Source: Bacteroidota bacterium (GTDB taxonomy: Bacteria; Bacteroidota; Bacteroidia; 2-12-FULL-35-15). From it: a DNA stretch of 6,277 bases. Positions 6,057 through 6,277 of this stretch are shown piece by piece. The position numbers were made by a program, and so were the translations under genes. Below the pieces are notes generated by a model. It did no database searches and was not told where the DNA came from. It worked only from the letters and a program-made list of their open reading frames with translations. Numbering within the stretch: the first letter of the stretch is position 1; every line of letters begins with the position of its first letter. The stretch covers positions 1 through 6,277 of the forward strand of contig JAPLDC010000219.1 in NCBI GenBank assembly GCA_026391935.1, in the 5' to 3' direction.

Positions 6057-6277
6057 ATGGAACAGACTACACAAACACCACAAGGTAAAGGAATGGCAGT
6101 TGCGGGATTCGTAATTTCATTAATAGCATTAGTATTATGGACATTTATTTCAGTTGCAGCTGTATTTGCAGCAGCGTTAGGTGGGGGAATGGGTTTAGCA
6201 GGATTTTGGTTGGTATTTAGTCTTGCCGGTTTAGTATTAAGTGTAATGGGAATGATGAAATTAGGTAAAACAGGTGG
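6057..6277 (+). CDS. Small membrane protein, DUF4190-like (cut by window edge)
   Basis: The 73 codons visible start at ATG 6057. A polar Thr/Gln-rich leader (MEQTTQTPQGKG) is followed by two hydrophobic segments: AVAGFVISLIALVLWTFISV running into an Ala/Gly-rich stretch, and GFWLVFSLAGLVLSVMGMM. The segments end in KLGKTG. This short, Gly/Ala-rich pair of helices after a disordered leader resembles DUF4190-type membrane proteins, whose function is not established. The start codon follows an extremely A-rich leader (6021-6056), common for strongly translated Bacteroidota genes. The 199 bases upstream hold the terminator candidate but no other gene. The frame is still open at the window end, so total length is unknown. 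The family call is tentative. Confidence 0.75.
   Translation, partial: MEQTTQTPQGKGMAVAGFVISLIALVLWTFISVAAVFAAALGGGMGLAGFWLVFSLAGLVLSVMGMMKLGKTG

Noticed and set aside
1..6277. CRISPR arrays, tRNA or rRNA genes, insertion sequences, defence genes
   Set aside because: No regularly spaced repeats, no tRNA- or rRNA-like sequence and no transposase or defence protein motifs were seen on either strand.

Overview
The window looks like an AT-rich Bacteroidota chromosome segment, probably from an environmental or metagenomic lineage. Four things point there: several starts lack a clear Shine-Dalgarno and sit behind A/T-rich leaders, matches to the Bacteroidota -7 promoter consensus TAnnTTTG lie upstream of genes, every natural stop visible is TAA, and the protein sequences (lipoamide dehydrogenase with a CTYCQP segment, a PDZ-bearing M61 peptidase, a small four-helix membrane protein) resemble that phylum. 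This placement is an inference from sequence character, not from a database search.

Layout. Bases 1-308 (minus) hold the N-terminal 102 codons of recR. Divergent from it, at 397-1599 (plus), is an RsmB/NOP2-Sun-type rRNA m5C methyltransferase, followed 6 bases later by a 110-residue protein of unknown function (1606-1938). A strong hairpin with A/T flanks (1958-1991) closes this unit. The 1992-2110 gap carries a REP-like element. On the minus strand, 3496 down to 2111 encodes a complete dihydrolipoamide dehydrogenase reading frame interrupted by one in-frame TGA at 2399-2401. The divergent gap 3497-3671 contains a large inverted repeat and a second REP-like element. On the plus strand follow an M61-family (glycyl aminopeptidase-like) metallopeptidase with a C-terminal PDZ domain (3672-5405), a four-helix membrane protein 5 bases later (5411-5857), a probable terminator (5977-6009), and the start of another small membrane protein (6057 to the window end).

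Function. The genes are mostly housekeeping: recombinational repair (RecR), ribosome modification (RsmB type), central carbon metabolism (Lpd, the E3 subunit of 2-oxoacid dehydrogenase complexes) and peptide turnover (M61). I do not see a defence system, mobile element, CRISPR array or new multi-gene system. The most notable observation is the lone TGA inside an otherwise intact lpdA: all catalytic residues on both sides are preserved and the frame does not change. The next is a pair of related REP-like palindromes in the two gaps flanking lpdA, one of which has created a false upstream start for the M61 gene.
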